NCBI GenBank assembly: GCA_024636975.1
Contig: JAGXGA010000006.1
Span: forward strand, 1-45,509
Source of the DNA: Mariniphaga sp.
GTDB taxonomy: Bacteria > Bacteroidota > Bacteroidia > Bacteroidales > Prolixibacteraceae
DNA: 45,509 bases
Reading direction: 5' to 3'
This document shows, piece after piece, positions 1 through 7,812 of this stretch. The notes beneath the pieces were generated by a model, which was not told the DNA's origin, searched no databases, and saw nothing but the letters and a program-made list of their open reading frames with translations. Made by a program: the position numbers and the translations under genes. The number at the start of each line of letters is the position of its first letter. The stretch's first letter is position 1.

Positions 1-228
1 AGGAATCATACAATAAGACTTATAGTGTGGTTACTAAAAAAATCTTAAAGTATTGGTTTCTAAGGTTATATTTAATTACTTTAATTATAAATTATTGACA
101 ATCATTTGTGTATAACAATTTAAATTCAACTCTTAATTCGCATGATTAATATAACCATATCAAAACCTGGGGAAAGTTAGATATAGTATAAAATGGTCCT
201 GATGAACTGAGCTGCTGAATTTATAAAT
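1..228. other. AT-rich left edge, no gene seen
   Basis: AT-rich sequence at the left edge of the window. I see no convincing open reading frame, RNA gene or strong terminator hairpin in it. It lies downstream of the minus-strand aldo/keto reductase, so it is probably that gene's 3' region plus intergenic DNA. Confidence 0.5.
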
Positions 229-1413
229 TCAACCCGGCTGCAACTCTACCTTTTTACCAACTACCGAAAGGTTTTCATTCACATGTTGTTCATCCCAGAG
301 ATTAGAAATTACAGCTGATATGTTTGGATTCTGTAATACCCACAAATAGGCTTTTACAGGAGGTTTCATATCCCCCGGCACAATTCGTTGTACTTTTTGA
401 ATTCGCCACTCTGGTATTGGTTGCAGCTCTTTGTGCTGGGTAGCCACAGCCATAGCGGCTTTCATGGCGATGATGCCCATTCCGCTTTCTTTGGCCAGTT
501 CAATTTCTCTTTCCATGTAACCGCCATTGATAATGTTATAGGCTACCATTGCTACCTGATAAAGACCGGTCTCACGGGCTGCCCTTAAAACGCCGGCCGG
601 GTCATTGTGGGTCGATACTCCCAGGAAACGTACTTTCCCGTCTTTTTTTAGCTGTTCAAACGTAGTAAAGGTTTCTTCTAGTTGTACTTCTTCATAGGAT
701 CCTGCTCCATGCGGACACATCAGAATATCAAAATAGTCGGTACCAACACGCTTCAGGCTGTCTTCAACCGACTGCACTATATATTCCTTAAATTTCGGAC
801 TTCCTTCCACCTTATGCGCATAATCAGCAGCCATGGCATTGCTCAGGTAGGTTCCTTCAAAGGAACGCGGTTGTCCGGGCCAATAGGTAATAAAGTAACC
901 TGGCTTGTCCACATTGCGGGCAGCACGCATTTCCTTTGCTTTATTTTGATAATGTTCCTGTTTGCTCCCCGGCAGGCTGTCAAAAATTTCCCGGTACAAT
1001 CTGTCTCTTACACTTGTATATCCGCTTACTTTGGTTGTCATGAACACCTTTTCACGTTTGGCACTGTTGTCGATGATCTTACCATAACTTGTTTCACATT
1101 CACCACGACCATAAGCAGGCGCCATATCCAGGTAGTTAAGTCCACGTTCCATTGCGATTTCGGTTGTGCGCAGGTTATCTTGTCTGACAGGATCGCCACC
1201 ATTGACAATTTCAGATATCATCAGGCCGGTACTTCCCAACAGGCGATAAGCCATACCTGCCTGCCTGTTGCGCCATTCCGGTTTAACATCCGGTTGCAGG
1301 TCCGGAGCCGGTATGACTGATGCATTTGCTTTCCCCAGAAAAGGAATGCCCAAACTTAATGTGGCACCTGTTGAAATAAATTTTCTGCGATTGATATTGA
1401 AACTATCCTTCAT
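229..1413 (-). CDS. Tat-exported aldo/keto reductase
   Basis: A 394-residue aldo/keto reductase, an NAD(P)H-dependent carbonyl or sugar oxidoreductase. The N-terminus carries a twin-arginine signal (NRRKF near residue 8, then a hydrophobic stretch ending around GKANA), so the folded enzyme is probably sent to the periplasm, as in many Bacteroidota paralogues. The barrel starts near residue 55. The usual AKR catalytic set is visible: D96 and Y101 in LDMAPAYGRG, K128 in MTTKVSG, and the His of LMCPHGA. The C-terminal part (VLQNPNISAVISN) matches the cofactor-proximal end of the fold. It is transcribed divergently from the response regulator across a 142-bp gap and has no operon partner in the window. 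The substrate cannot be told from sequence. The family is sure, the physiological role unknown. Confidence 0.9.
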   Translation of the reverse strand: MKDSFNINRRKFISTGATLSLGIPFLGKANASVIPAPDLQPDVKPEWRNRQAGMAYRLLGSTGLMISEIVNGGDPVRQDNLRTTEIAMERGLNYLDMAPAYGRGECETSYGKIIDNSAKREKVFMTTKVSGYTSVRDRLYREIFDSLPGSKQEHYQNKAKEMRAARNVDKPGYFITYWPGQPRSFEGTYLSNAMAADYAHKVEGSPKFKEYIVQSVEDSLKRVGTDYFDILMCPHGAGSYEEVQLEETFTTFEQLKKDGKVRFLGVSTHNDPAGVLRAARETGLYQVAMVAYNIINGGYMEREIELAKESGMGIIAMKAAMAVATQHKELQPIPEWRIQKVQRIVPGDMKPPVKAYLWVLQNPNISAVISNLWDEQHVNENLSVVGKKVELQPG

Positions 1414-1512
1414 TAATTTCTGATTTTTATATATTTATCAATTATATTCATAACAATTTTTATAAATTTATGTTTCCTGTGGTTCAATTACAAAATAAAA
1501 TTTTATCATTCT

Positions 1513-1529
1513 GTGATACTTTCGTGATA
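1513..1529 (+). promoter_or_regulatory. Direct-repeat candidate binding site, response regulator gene
   Basis: Two GTGATA half-sites start at 1513 and 1524, an 11-bp spacing typical of head-to-tail OmpR/PhoB-family binding. They sit 27-43 bp upstream of the response regulator ATG. The same arrangement occurs before the spondin gene (3907-3923), which suggests autoregulation plus control of that target. Binding is inferred from the repeat alone. Confidence 0.55.
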
Positions 1530-1555
1530 AACAGAAACTACCTTCGGGTGTTTCA

Positions 1556-2266
1556 ATGAGAAAAATTACTATGGAAAGGGCCTTAATTATAGAAGACGAC
1601 AAAGATATTTCGGAACTGATTTCGATTCATTTGTCGGACATGGATTTGGAAGTTGATAAATCCTACGACGGACAGGATGGACTGATGAAAGCGCTTAACA
1701 ACAATTACCGTTTTATTTTGCTTGATTTGCGCCTGCCAAAAATGGACGGAATTGAAGTGTGCAGAAAATTAAGGATTGAAAAGAACAACACCCCCATTTT
1801 AATGCTCACTTCAAAATCAGAAGAAATAGATAAGGTGCTGGGCTTGGAGATGGGAGCCGACGATTACATTTCAAAACCTTTTGGAATACGTGAACTTATC
1901 GCCCGGATCAAAGCTGTTTTACGGCGATACGATCTGAGTAAGAGCAATGGTGAGGAAAATGAAAAAGAACTGCGATGCGAAAAACTTTATATAAATGTGG
2001 GAATGCGGATTGTGGAACTGGACGGAAACCGGATTGAATTGTCGCCCAAAGAATTCGATTTGCTGGTTCACCTGGCATCCAACCCCGGGAAAACCTATTC
2101 GCGTATGCAACTGCTTAATAAAGTTTGGGGGTACGAATTTGAGGGTTTCGAACATACTGTCAATTCGCATATTAACAGGCTGCGTTCAAAAATTGAAAAG
2201 AATATGAGCCAACCGGAGTACATTTTAACCACCTGGGGGGTTGGATATAAATTCAGGGAAAATTAA
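1556..2266 (+). CDS. OmpR-family DNA-binding response regulator
   Basis: A 236-residue two-component response regulator. The receiver domain (about residues 7-120) shows the acidic pocket E13-D14-D15, the phosphoacceptor D57 in LLDLRLPKMDG, a conserved Thr in LMLTSK and the Lys of SKPFG. A winged-helix effector domain (about 140-234) ends in TVNSHINRLRSKIE and TTWGVGYKF, diagnostic of OmpR/PhoB proteins. Start choice: the first ATG (1556) is used here; an ATG five codons later (1571) gives a more usual N-terminus (MERALIIEDD), and neither has a strong ribosome binding site. The kinase gene follows directly, so the pair is one operon. A GTGATA direct repeat upstream suggests autoregulation. 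The signal sensed is unknown. Confidence 0.95.
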   Translation: MRKITMERALIIEDDKDISELISIHLSDMDLEVDKSYDGQDGLMKALNNNYRFILLDLRLPKMDGIEVCRKLRIEKNNTPILMLTSKSEEIDKVLGLEMGADDYISKPFGIRELIARIKAVLRRYDLSKSNGEENEKELRCEKLYINVGMRIVELDGNRIELSPKEFDLLVHLASNPGKTYSRMQLLNKVWGYEFEGFEHTVNSHINRLRSKIEKNMSQPEYILTTWGVGYKFREN

Positions 2267-2279
2267 ATTGCAAAAATCA

Positions 2280-3752
2280 ATGGCAAAATTAAAATTGTTT
2301 AATAAATTTTATATTCAGGTTTCGGCTATTTTTTTGCTGGTGCTTATGTTTTTTGCTGTTATCACATTGTACATTTCAGTACGTTCGGCAACAAAATATT
2401 CCATCGAGGTAAATCAGCGCTTAAACCGGGAACTGGCCTCCAATATGATCGATGTAATTCAGCCGCTGATGAAAAACGGGATAATCAGCGAAGAAGGAAT
2501 GGCGGACATTATGCACTCCATGATGGTAATCAATCCGATTGTAGAAGTTTATGTACTTGATCCGCAGGGAAAAATACTAAAATATGTAGCGCCCGATAAA
2601 GTGGTAAAACTTGAAAAAGTAGACCTTCAACCTATAAATGAGTTTCTGGATGATCCGGAACATGGCATTATCTATGCCGATGATCCGAGAAACCCGGGGG
2701 AGTATAAAACCTTTTCGGCGGTAAGGGTGATGGAAAACGGCCAGCTTACAGGTTACATTTATATTGTTTTAGCAAGCCAGGAATATGTGTCGGCTTCGCA
2801 AGCTGTGCTCGGCAGTTACATTCTGGGGCTTTCCATCCGTACAATAATAATTATTTTGATTATTTCGGCTTTGGTTGGTTTGATGGCTATCTGGTTCATA
2901 ACCCGAAAGCTGAATCCGGTTTTTAAAGGTATTACTGAATTCAGAAACGGAAATTTAACGGCCCGCATTCCTGTTCACGGCGACAATGAAATTGAAAAAA
3001 TCGGTGTGGTGTTTAATCAAATGGCTGATACAATCGAACACAACATCGAAGAATTGAAAGGAGTGGACAATCTCAGGCGTGAACTTATAAGTAATGTTTC
3101 ACACGATTTACGCACACCGGTGGCTTCCATCCAGGGTTACGCCGAAACTCTTATGCTTAAAAAGAACGATTTAACAAGTGATGAACAGACAAAATACCTC
3201 GAAATTATTTACAAAAGCTGTGGCCGGCTGAAAAAACAGGTAGAAGAATTGTTTGAACTGTCGAAACTTCAGTCCAATCAAATAAGGCCGCACACTGAAC
3301 CATTCTCCATATCGGAGCTGGTACACGATATTGCCAACAAATACCGCTTTCTCTCGCAAAAAAAAGGAGTCAGCATTAACACGGTAATCGATAAAAATGT
3401 TCCGCTGGTGAAAGCCGATATTTCGATGATAAACCGCGTGTTACAGAATTTGATTGACAATGCAATGAAGTTTTGTGATGAAGGCGACACCATCAATATT
3501 GAAATTGATCCAAAAAAAGACGAATGGGTGGAAGTACGCGTGGCAGACTCCGGAAAGGGAATTAAACAGGAAGAACTACCCCACTTGTTTCAACGCTACT
3601 ACAAGGGTCGTGACGATAACCAAAGCACCGGCCTGGGCCTTGCTATCGTAAAAAAAATAATCGATCTGCACAATTCTCAAATTAATGTTTTCAGTCAGCT
3701 AGGGAAAGGAACTACATTTGTTTTCGACCTTCCCGTGGCAAATGTAAACTGA
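2280..3752 (+). CDS. Sensor histidine kinase (HAMP, HisKA, HATPase)
   Basis: Transmembrane sensor kinase partner of the preceding response regulator. I take the ATG at 2280 (490 aa), which begins right before the first membrane segment; an in-frame ATG at 2241 would overlap the regulator gene. Order of parts: TM1 near residues 12-34, a periplasmic sensor of about 150 residues, TM2 near 180-205, a HAMP linker, the dimerisation helix with phospho-acceptor H275 in NVSHDLRTPVAS, then the ATPase with N box (NLIDNAMKF), G1 (DSGKGI) and G2 (GLGLAIV). All kinase motifs look intact. The periplasmic domain has no motif I can name. Its likely output is the tandem spondin protein gene just downstream. 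Confidence 0.95.
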   Translation: MAKLKLFNKFYIQVSAIFLLVLMFFAVITLYISVRSATKYSIEVNQRLNRELASNMIDVIQPLMKNGIISEEGMADIMHSMMVINPIVEVYVLDPQGKILKYVAPDKVVKLEKVDLQPINEFLDDPEHGIIYADDPRNPGEYKTFSAVRVMENGQLTGYIYIVLASQEYVSASQAVLGSYILGLSIRTIIIILIISALVGLMAIWFITRKLNPVFKGITEFRNGNLTARIPVHGDNEIEKIGVVFNQMADTIEHNIEELKGVDNLRRELISNVSHDLRTPVASIQGYAETLMLKKNDLTSDEQTKYLEIIYKSCGRLKKQVEELFELSKLQSNQIRPHTEPFSISELVHDIANKYRFLSQKKGVSINTVIDKNVPLVKADISMINRVLQNLIDNAMKFCDEGDTINIEIDPKKDEWVEVRVADSGKGIKQEELPHLFQRYYKGRDDNQSTGLGLAIVKKIIDLHNSQINVFSQLGKGTTFVFDLPVANVN

Positions 3753-3906
3753 ATGATTAATAGCCCGTACCGCTGATTTCCGGAAGGCGCAGAAATACCA
3801 CAAGTATTAATACCTAATTATAGGTGGAACTCCATGTAGTTACTTGCTTAACGATATTAAAAAGAATGTGTTACGGAGTAAAATGTTATAAAACCTTCAG
3901 TTTTAT

Positions 3907-3923
3907 GTGACTCTTTTGTGATA
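3907..3923 (+). promoter_or_regulatory. Direct-repeat candidate binding site, spondin gene
   Basis: GTGACT at 3907 and GTGATA at 3918 form a direct repeat with 11-bp spacing, as upstream of the response regulator (1513-1529). A CCTTCGG string follows both copies, at different distances. It lies 48-64 bp upstream of the spondin ATG, a position suitable for activation by an OmpR-type regulator. Inferred from sequence similarity between the two sites only. Confidence 0.5.
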
Positions 3924-3970
3924 CTTCCTTCGGAACTTTGAAATATCTTAACATTTAAATATTCAAAGTT

Positions 3971-5254
3971 ATGAAAGCATTAAAATCAGTATTGAGTTTA
4001 GCACTGGTAGCATTTGTTTTTACGCAGTGCCAAAAAGATGAAATGACGGATGTTATTCCGGATGAATTGTTAAAAAAGGGTAAAGTTCCCGAAAGTAGTT
4101 ATACCATAACGGTTGAAAATGTTTCTACGCCTTACGATTATTTTGAGGCCGGAGCAAAGTTTATTCCTGAAGGTGCAACTGAAGCCGGGCCTGCACATCC
4201 GGGAGAGTCATTTACATTTGGGTTCCATGCCGGGCCAAACCATAAATTGTCGATTGCAACCATGTATGGATTATCGAACGATGGATTTTATGCATTTGAC
4301 GAAGACGGGATAAATCTTTACAGTGGTGGTTCGCCAATCGACGGTGACATCACATCCGAAATTATGCTTTGGGATGCCGGAACGCAGGTTAACCAAATGC
4401 CTGGCCCCGGCAATCCGCACAGTGGTGCAGATGAAGGTAGCGTGGTAATGAAAATGAGTGATGTTGGTGACGGATATGATTACGGAACTGTTGCATCAAA
4501 CCTGCATGCTATAATTGAATACCATGGTAACAGTTGGTATACCGTTACCATCGAGGTTTTGGCGGGAAGTACAACTGCGATTTCTCCTGTGGCCTGGGTA
4601 GTTCATTACGAAAATCAGACTCCGATTTTTGAGGAAGGCGAAATGGCCAGCCAAGAATTGGAAATGATAGCCGAAACAGGAAATGCAGGGCCATTGGCAC
4701 ATCAACTTTCCCTAAACAGCGGCTATGTTTCTCCGGTAGCACCTGTACTATGGGTACTGCACGATAAAAAAGATAAGCCCTTATTTACTGAGGGCATGGC
4801 CGATTACGGAGATGGATTAGAAACCCTGGCCGAAACAGGAAATCCCGGCCCGCTGCATTCATCTTTAATAGCGGCTGGTTACGAAACCGGAGCCCAGGCC
4901 ATGCGCACAGATGGAACAGAAGGTCCGCTTTTCCCCGGACAGAAGTATGAAATTCATCTCGATGGTAAAGTGGGGCAATCGTTGAGTTTCGCAAGTATGT
5001 TAGGTGCTTCAAATGACATTTTCTTTAGCACCGGAGATGAAGGTATCAAGCTTTCGAATGGTGTGGCTGAAAAAGTTTTGACTCACTTTTTTGAGTTGTA
5101 CGATGCCGGTACCGAAGTAAACGAATATCCGGGCGCCCAGACTTCTGCTGATACCGAAGAAGGTGGCGTTGTGCGCCTGGTTAAAGATGTAGACGATGGA
5201 TACATGTGGCCCCAGGCTTCGCAGGTAATTAAAGTAACCATCAAAAAAAATTAG
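3971..5254 (+). CDS. Tandem spondin-domain lipoprotein
   Basis: A 427-residue exported protein. The N-terminal signal ends at FTQC, a plausible Bacteroidota lipobox with Cys20, so it is probably membrane-anchored. Two spondin_N-like domains are visible: residues about 40-200 and 290-425, each with a hydrophobic core ending in the signature (F/W)-(E/D)-x-(Y/D)AGT-(Q/E)-VN-(Q/E)-x-PG, as in LWDAGTQVNQMPG and LYDAGTEVNEYPG. Between them are two copies of a shorter motif ending in AETGN(A/P)GPL. Spondin domains are extracellular-matrix modules in animals; bacterial members are poorly characterised. A strong terminator follows. Shared upstream repeats with the two-component operon suggest it is that system's target. 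Function (adhesion, cation binding or envelope stress) is unknown. Confidence 0.85.
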   Translation: MKALKSVLSLALVAFVFTQCQKDEMTDVIPDELLKKGKVPESSYTITVENVSTPYDYFEAGAKFIPEGATEAGPAHPGESFTFGFHAGPNHKLSIATMYGLSNDGFYAFDEDGINLYSGGSPIDGDITSEIMLWDAGTQVNQMPGPGNPHSGADEGSVVMKMSDVGDGYDYGTVASNLHAIIEYHGNSWYTVTIEVLAGSTTAISPVAWVVHYENQTPIFEEGEMASQELEMIAETGNAGPLAHQLSLNSGYVSPVAPVLWVLHDKKDKPLFTEGMADYGDGLETLAETGNPGPLHSSLIAAGYETGAQAMRTDGTEGPLFPGQKYEIHLDGKVGQSLSFASMLGASNDIFFSTGDEGIKLSNGVAEKVLTHFFELYDAGTEVNEYPGAQTSADTEEGGVVRLVKDVDDGYMWPQASQVIKVTIKKN

Positions 5255-5281
5255 TAGGGTAAGTTTTATTTGACAGATAGC

Positions 5282-5324
5282 AATCCGTTGGTACTGAATT
5301 TTTCAGACCGACGGATTTTTTTTT
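5282..5324 (+). terminator. Rho-independent terminator after spondin gene
   Basis: A long stem pairs AATCCGTTGGT (from 5282) with ACCGACGGATT, with one G-T wobble, plus an inner CTGA/TCAG pairing, followed directly by a run of T residues ending at 5324. It is 28 bp after the spondin stop codon and is the best terminator in the window. Confidence 0.9.
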
Positions 5325-5540
5325 CTTATTTCAGTTAAAAAGAAAAACCATTTGAAATTTTTTCGTGGCTCTCATAAGGTTTTCATTTTGCGTTTCACAA
5401 TTTAAAATCTCATTTGCAATACATATTAACCGGGAGAGAAATCCCGTTTTTCTTTGCTCACATGCCTTAATATTCGCTAAGCAAAATAGTGTTACCCTAT
5501 TCTTCATACAAGTAGATAAATAATACCTGCTCCTAACCAA
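5325..5540. other. Non-coding spacer
   Basis: Sequence between the spondin terminator and the 11-bp repeat array. A minus-strand reading frame of 71 codons crosses it (to 5546) but shows no recognisable motif or signal peptide and runs into the terminator stem, so I treat it as non-coding. No clear promoter seen. Confidence 0.45.
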
Positions 5541-5650
5541 ATTCAATGTAAACTCAATACAAACTCAATATTAACTCAATGTAAATTCAATTATAATTGA
5601 ATTTACATTGAGTTAATATTGAATGTACACTGAATTAATATTGAGTTTAG
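5541..5650. repeat. Ten-unit 11-bp repeat array folded into a palindrome
   Basis: Exactly 110 bp. Five units of the form A(C/T)TCAATnnnA occupy 5541-5595, followed by five units of the inverted form A(T/C)TGA(A/G)Tnnn at 5596-5650. The centre (5565-5622) is a perfect palindrome with 29-bp arms and no spacer. The 11-bp period is close to one DNA helical turn, so equivalent bases face the same side. It sits about 60 bp upstream of the LacI operator. It could be a multimeric protein-binding site, a cruciform-forming element or a decayed small mobile element; there is no T tract typical of a terminator. Confidence 0.9.
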
Positions 5651-5711
5651 TCCGTTCCAGGTCTGGTTTTGGTCAGTGATTAACAGGGAGAATGATTTTT
5701 TTAAAATTATC

Positions 5712-5729
5712 TGCACAAACGTTTGCGCA
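5712..5729. promoter_or_regulatory. LacI-family operator
   Basis: TGCACAAACGTTTGCGCA is an 18-bp palindrome with one mismatched base pair and a central CpG, the classic layout of LacI/PurR-family operators. It lies 36-53 bp upstream of the LacI gene's chosen ATG, so it most likely mediates autoregulation and control of the permease-ribokinase genes. Specific binding is inferred. Confidence 0.8.
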
Positions 5730-5764
5730 AATTCCAGAAAATGTGCAATTTTGTTTTGCAGCCT

Positions 5765-6793
5765 ATGAACAGAAAGGTCAATAATATTAAGGAGCTGGCC
5801 GATCAGCTAAAATTATCTCCCACAACGGTTTCGCGCGTTCTAAACGGGAAGTCGGAAATTTACCGTATTAGTGAAACCACCAGTAAAAAAGTCATTGCAG
5901 CTGCACGTAAATTTCATTATTACCCCAATCGCATAGCCCGCGGGTTAAAGCTGGAAAAAACGGAAACCCTTGGGTTGATCATTCCCGATATTGCTAACCC
6001 GTATTTTGGGTCGATTGCTAAAACCATTGAGGTGGAGGCGCATCAAAAAGGGTATTCTATTATTCTTTGCGACAGCCTTGATGATGTTGAAACAGAAACG
6101 GAGCTGTTGTACCTGCTGGCAGGCCGAAAGGTTGATGGTATTATAATCGCTCCCACAGGAAAGAGCAATGAGCACGTGGTGGAGCTTCAGCAGCAGGGAA
6201 TACCCATTGTGGTTATTGACCGTTATTTGCCCGGAACATCACTGCCTTTTATTACCACCGATAATTATGCGGGGGCATTGATGGCTGTGAAACATCTGTT
6301 GGAAAAAGGGCATCAACAAATTGCCTGCATACAGGGAAACCAGGGAATTTCTGCCAACTCCGACCGGGTGAAAGGGTATGTGGATGCTATACATACTAAA
6401 GGAATCGGGTTAAATGAGGATTGGATCTTAGGGGATGATTTTGGCGAGGAAAACGGGTACCTCCAAACCAAAAACCTTATGGCGCTGGCTGATAAGCCTA
6501 CAGCCATTTTTGCTTTAAGCAATCTTATCTCATTAGGAATACTGCGTGCACTGAAAGAGCTGGGATTAACAGTGCCCGATGATGTGTCGGTGGTTTCATT
6601 CGATGAGCAACCTTATTCGGCTTTCCTGGCATGTCCGATGACTACTGTAGAACAACCCCGCGAAGAAATAGGGAACATGGCGATTAATCTTTTGCTTAAA
6701 AATATAAGTGAAGGAAATGCTGTAAATTTAAACAGTGCAATGTTGCAGCCAAGGCTTATTGTAAGAGAATCAGTAAAAAATATTAATATTTAA
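5765..6793 (+). CDS. LacI-family transcriptional regulator
   Basis: A 342-residue repressor. The N-terminal helix-turn-helix (NIKELADQLKLSPTTVSRVLNG) is followed by the hinge helix (YYPNRIARGL) and a periplasmic-binding-protein-like sensor (about residues 60-340: LGLIIPDIANPYF, VDGIIIAPTG, DRVKGYVDA, VSVVSFDEQPYS). Start: I use the ATG at 5765, which puts the helix-turn-helix at the usual distance; upstream in-frame TTG (5723) and ATG (5741) would lie in or beside the operator. A palindromic operator at 5712-5729 fits autorepression. The permease ORF begins 11 bp downstream, so regulator, permease and ribokinase probably share a transcript. The effector is presumably ribose or a related pentose, by context only. 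Confidence 0.95.
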   Translation: MNRKVNNIKELADQLKLSPTTVSRVLNGKSEIYRISETTSKKVIAAARKFHYYPNRIARGLKLEKTETLGLIIPDIANPYFGSIAKTIEVEAHQKGYSIILCDSLDDVETETELLYLLAGRKVDGIIIAPTGKSNEHVVELQQQGIPIVVIDRYLPGTSLPFITTDNYAGALMAVKHLLEKGHQQIACIQGNQGISANSDRVKGYVDAIHTKGIGLNEDWILGDDFGEENGYLQTKNLMALADKPTAIFALSNLISLGILRALKELGLTVPDDVSVVSFDEQPYSAFLACPMTTVEQPREEIGNMAINLLLKNISEGNAVNLNSAMLQPRLIVRESVKNINI

Positions 6794-6804
6794 ATCATGA
6801 AACT

Positions 6805-7806
6805 ATGGTAGTTATACATTCTTATGGTTGGGCAGTAGTTCTTGCCTTTATTACAATGTTGTGCTGGGGCTCGTGGGCCAATACCCAGAAGATGGCACAA
6901 AAGCACTGGCCGTTTCAGCTGTTTTACTGGGATTATGCCATTGGTGTTTTGTTGCTGGCGCTTGTTCTGGCATTCACTGCAGGCAGCACAGGAACTGAAG
7001 GACGGAACTTTTTAGCCGATTTGGCACAGGCCAACGGCAGGTCGATTTTTATGGCATTTCTGGGAGGCGTAATATTTAACCTTGCAAATATTCTGCTTGT
7101 TGCGGCGATTGCCATTGCAGGTATGGCTGTGGCTTTTCCTATTGGCATTGGGCTGGCTTTAGTGTTAGGGGTTATCACCAATTATGTTGCCACTCCGGTG
7201 GGCAACCCCACAATTCTTTTTCTTGGGGTTGCTATGGTGGTTGTTGCCATCGTATTGGATGCAAGGGCTTATCAGAAGCTTACTGTTCCAGGCTCAGTGA
7301 AAACTGCCAAAGGGATTATGGTTTCCCTGATTGCCGGCTTCCTTATGGGATTTTTCTACCGGTTTGTGGCAGAATCAATGGCTACCGATTTTGTGAACCC
7401 CATGGAGGGAAAACTCACTCCTTATACCGCTTCCGTGGTTTTTGCCGTCGGTTTGCTGGTTTCAAATTTTTTATGGAACAGCGTTTTTATGTACAAACCA
7501 CTGGCAGGGGAGAAAGTTACCTATAAAGACTACTTTGTGAAAGGCGATATGAAGCTTCACCTGATTGGTATATTGGGAGGTGCTATCTGGAGCCTTGGAA
7601 TGACATTAAATATTTTAGCTGCCGAACAGGCAGGCTTTGCAATATCTTATGGTCTGGGGCAGGGCGCTACCCTTATAGCAGCCCTTTGGGGTGTGTTCAT
7701 CTGGAAAGAATTTAGGGGAGCAAAAGGGGTTACCGGATTGCTTACTGCCATGTTCCTGTTTTTTGTGGTTGGACTTGGGTTGATCATTGTTTCACGGTTT
7801 TATTAA
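6805..7806 (+). CDS. DMT-superfamily sugar permease (GRP/ureide-permease-like)
   Basis: A 333-residue inner-membrane protein with about ten hydrophobic segments. The N-terminal CWGSWANTQK and LFYWDYAIG signatures and the internal AFPIGIGLALVLGV and GLGQGATLIAALWGVF blocks fit the GRP/RhaT/ureide-permease branch of the drug/metabolite transporter superfamily. It lies between the LacI gene (11 bp) and ribokinase (6 bp), the order expected of a ribose or pentose uptake operon; Bacteroides ribose loci use a permease of this general type. Substrate (ribose, nucleoside or another pentose) is inferred from the neighbours. No outer-membrane TonB transporter is encoded nearby, so the substrate is probably small enough for passive entry. 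Confidence 0.85.
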   Translation: MVVIHSYGWAVVLAFITMLCWGSWANTQKMAQKHWPFQLFYWDYAIGVLLLALVLAFTAGSTGTEGRNFLADLAQANGRSIFMAFLGGVIFNLANILLVAAIAIAGMAVAFPIGIGLALVLGVITNYVATPVGNPTILFLGVAMVVVAIVLDARAYQKLTVPGSVKTAKGIMVSLIAGFLMGFFYRFVAESMATDFVNPMEGKLTPYTASVVFAVGLLVSNFLWNSVFMYKPLAGEKVTYKDYFVKGDMKLHLIGILGGAIWSLGMTLNILAAEQAGFAISYGLGQGATLIAALWGVFIWKEFRGAKGVTGLLTAMFLFFVVGLGLIIVSRFY

Positions 7807-7812
7807 AGGGAT

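Noticed and set aside
2241-2279. Upstream start of the histidine kinase at 2241.
   Set aside because: It overlaps the response regulator and adds 13 residues before the natural membrane segment; 2280 fits better.
5331-5546. Minus-strand 71-codon reading frame in the spondin-LacI gap.
   Set aside because: No recognisable motif and no plausible promoter; one end abuts the terminator and the other enters the repeat array.
5723-5764. Longer N-terminus of the LacI regulator from a TTG at 5723 or ATG at 5741.
   Set aside because: The TTG lies inside the operator palindrome, and the extra residues have no family match; the ATG at 5765 gives the usual LacI helix-turn-helix spacing.
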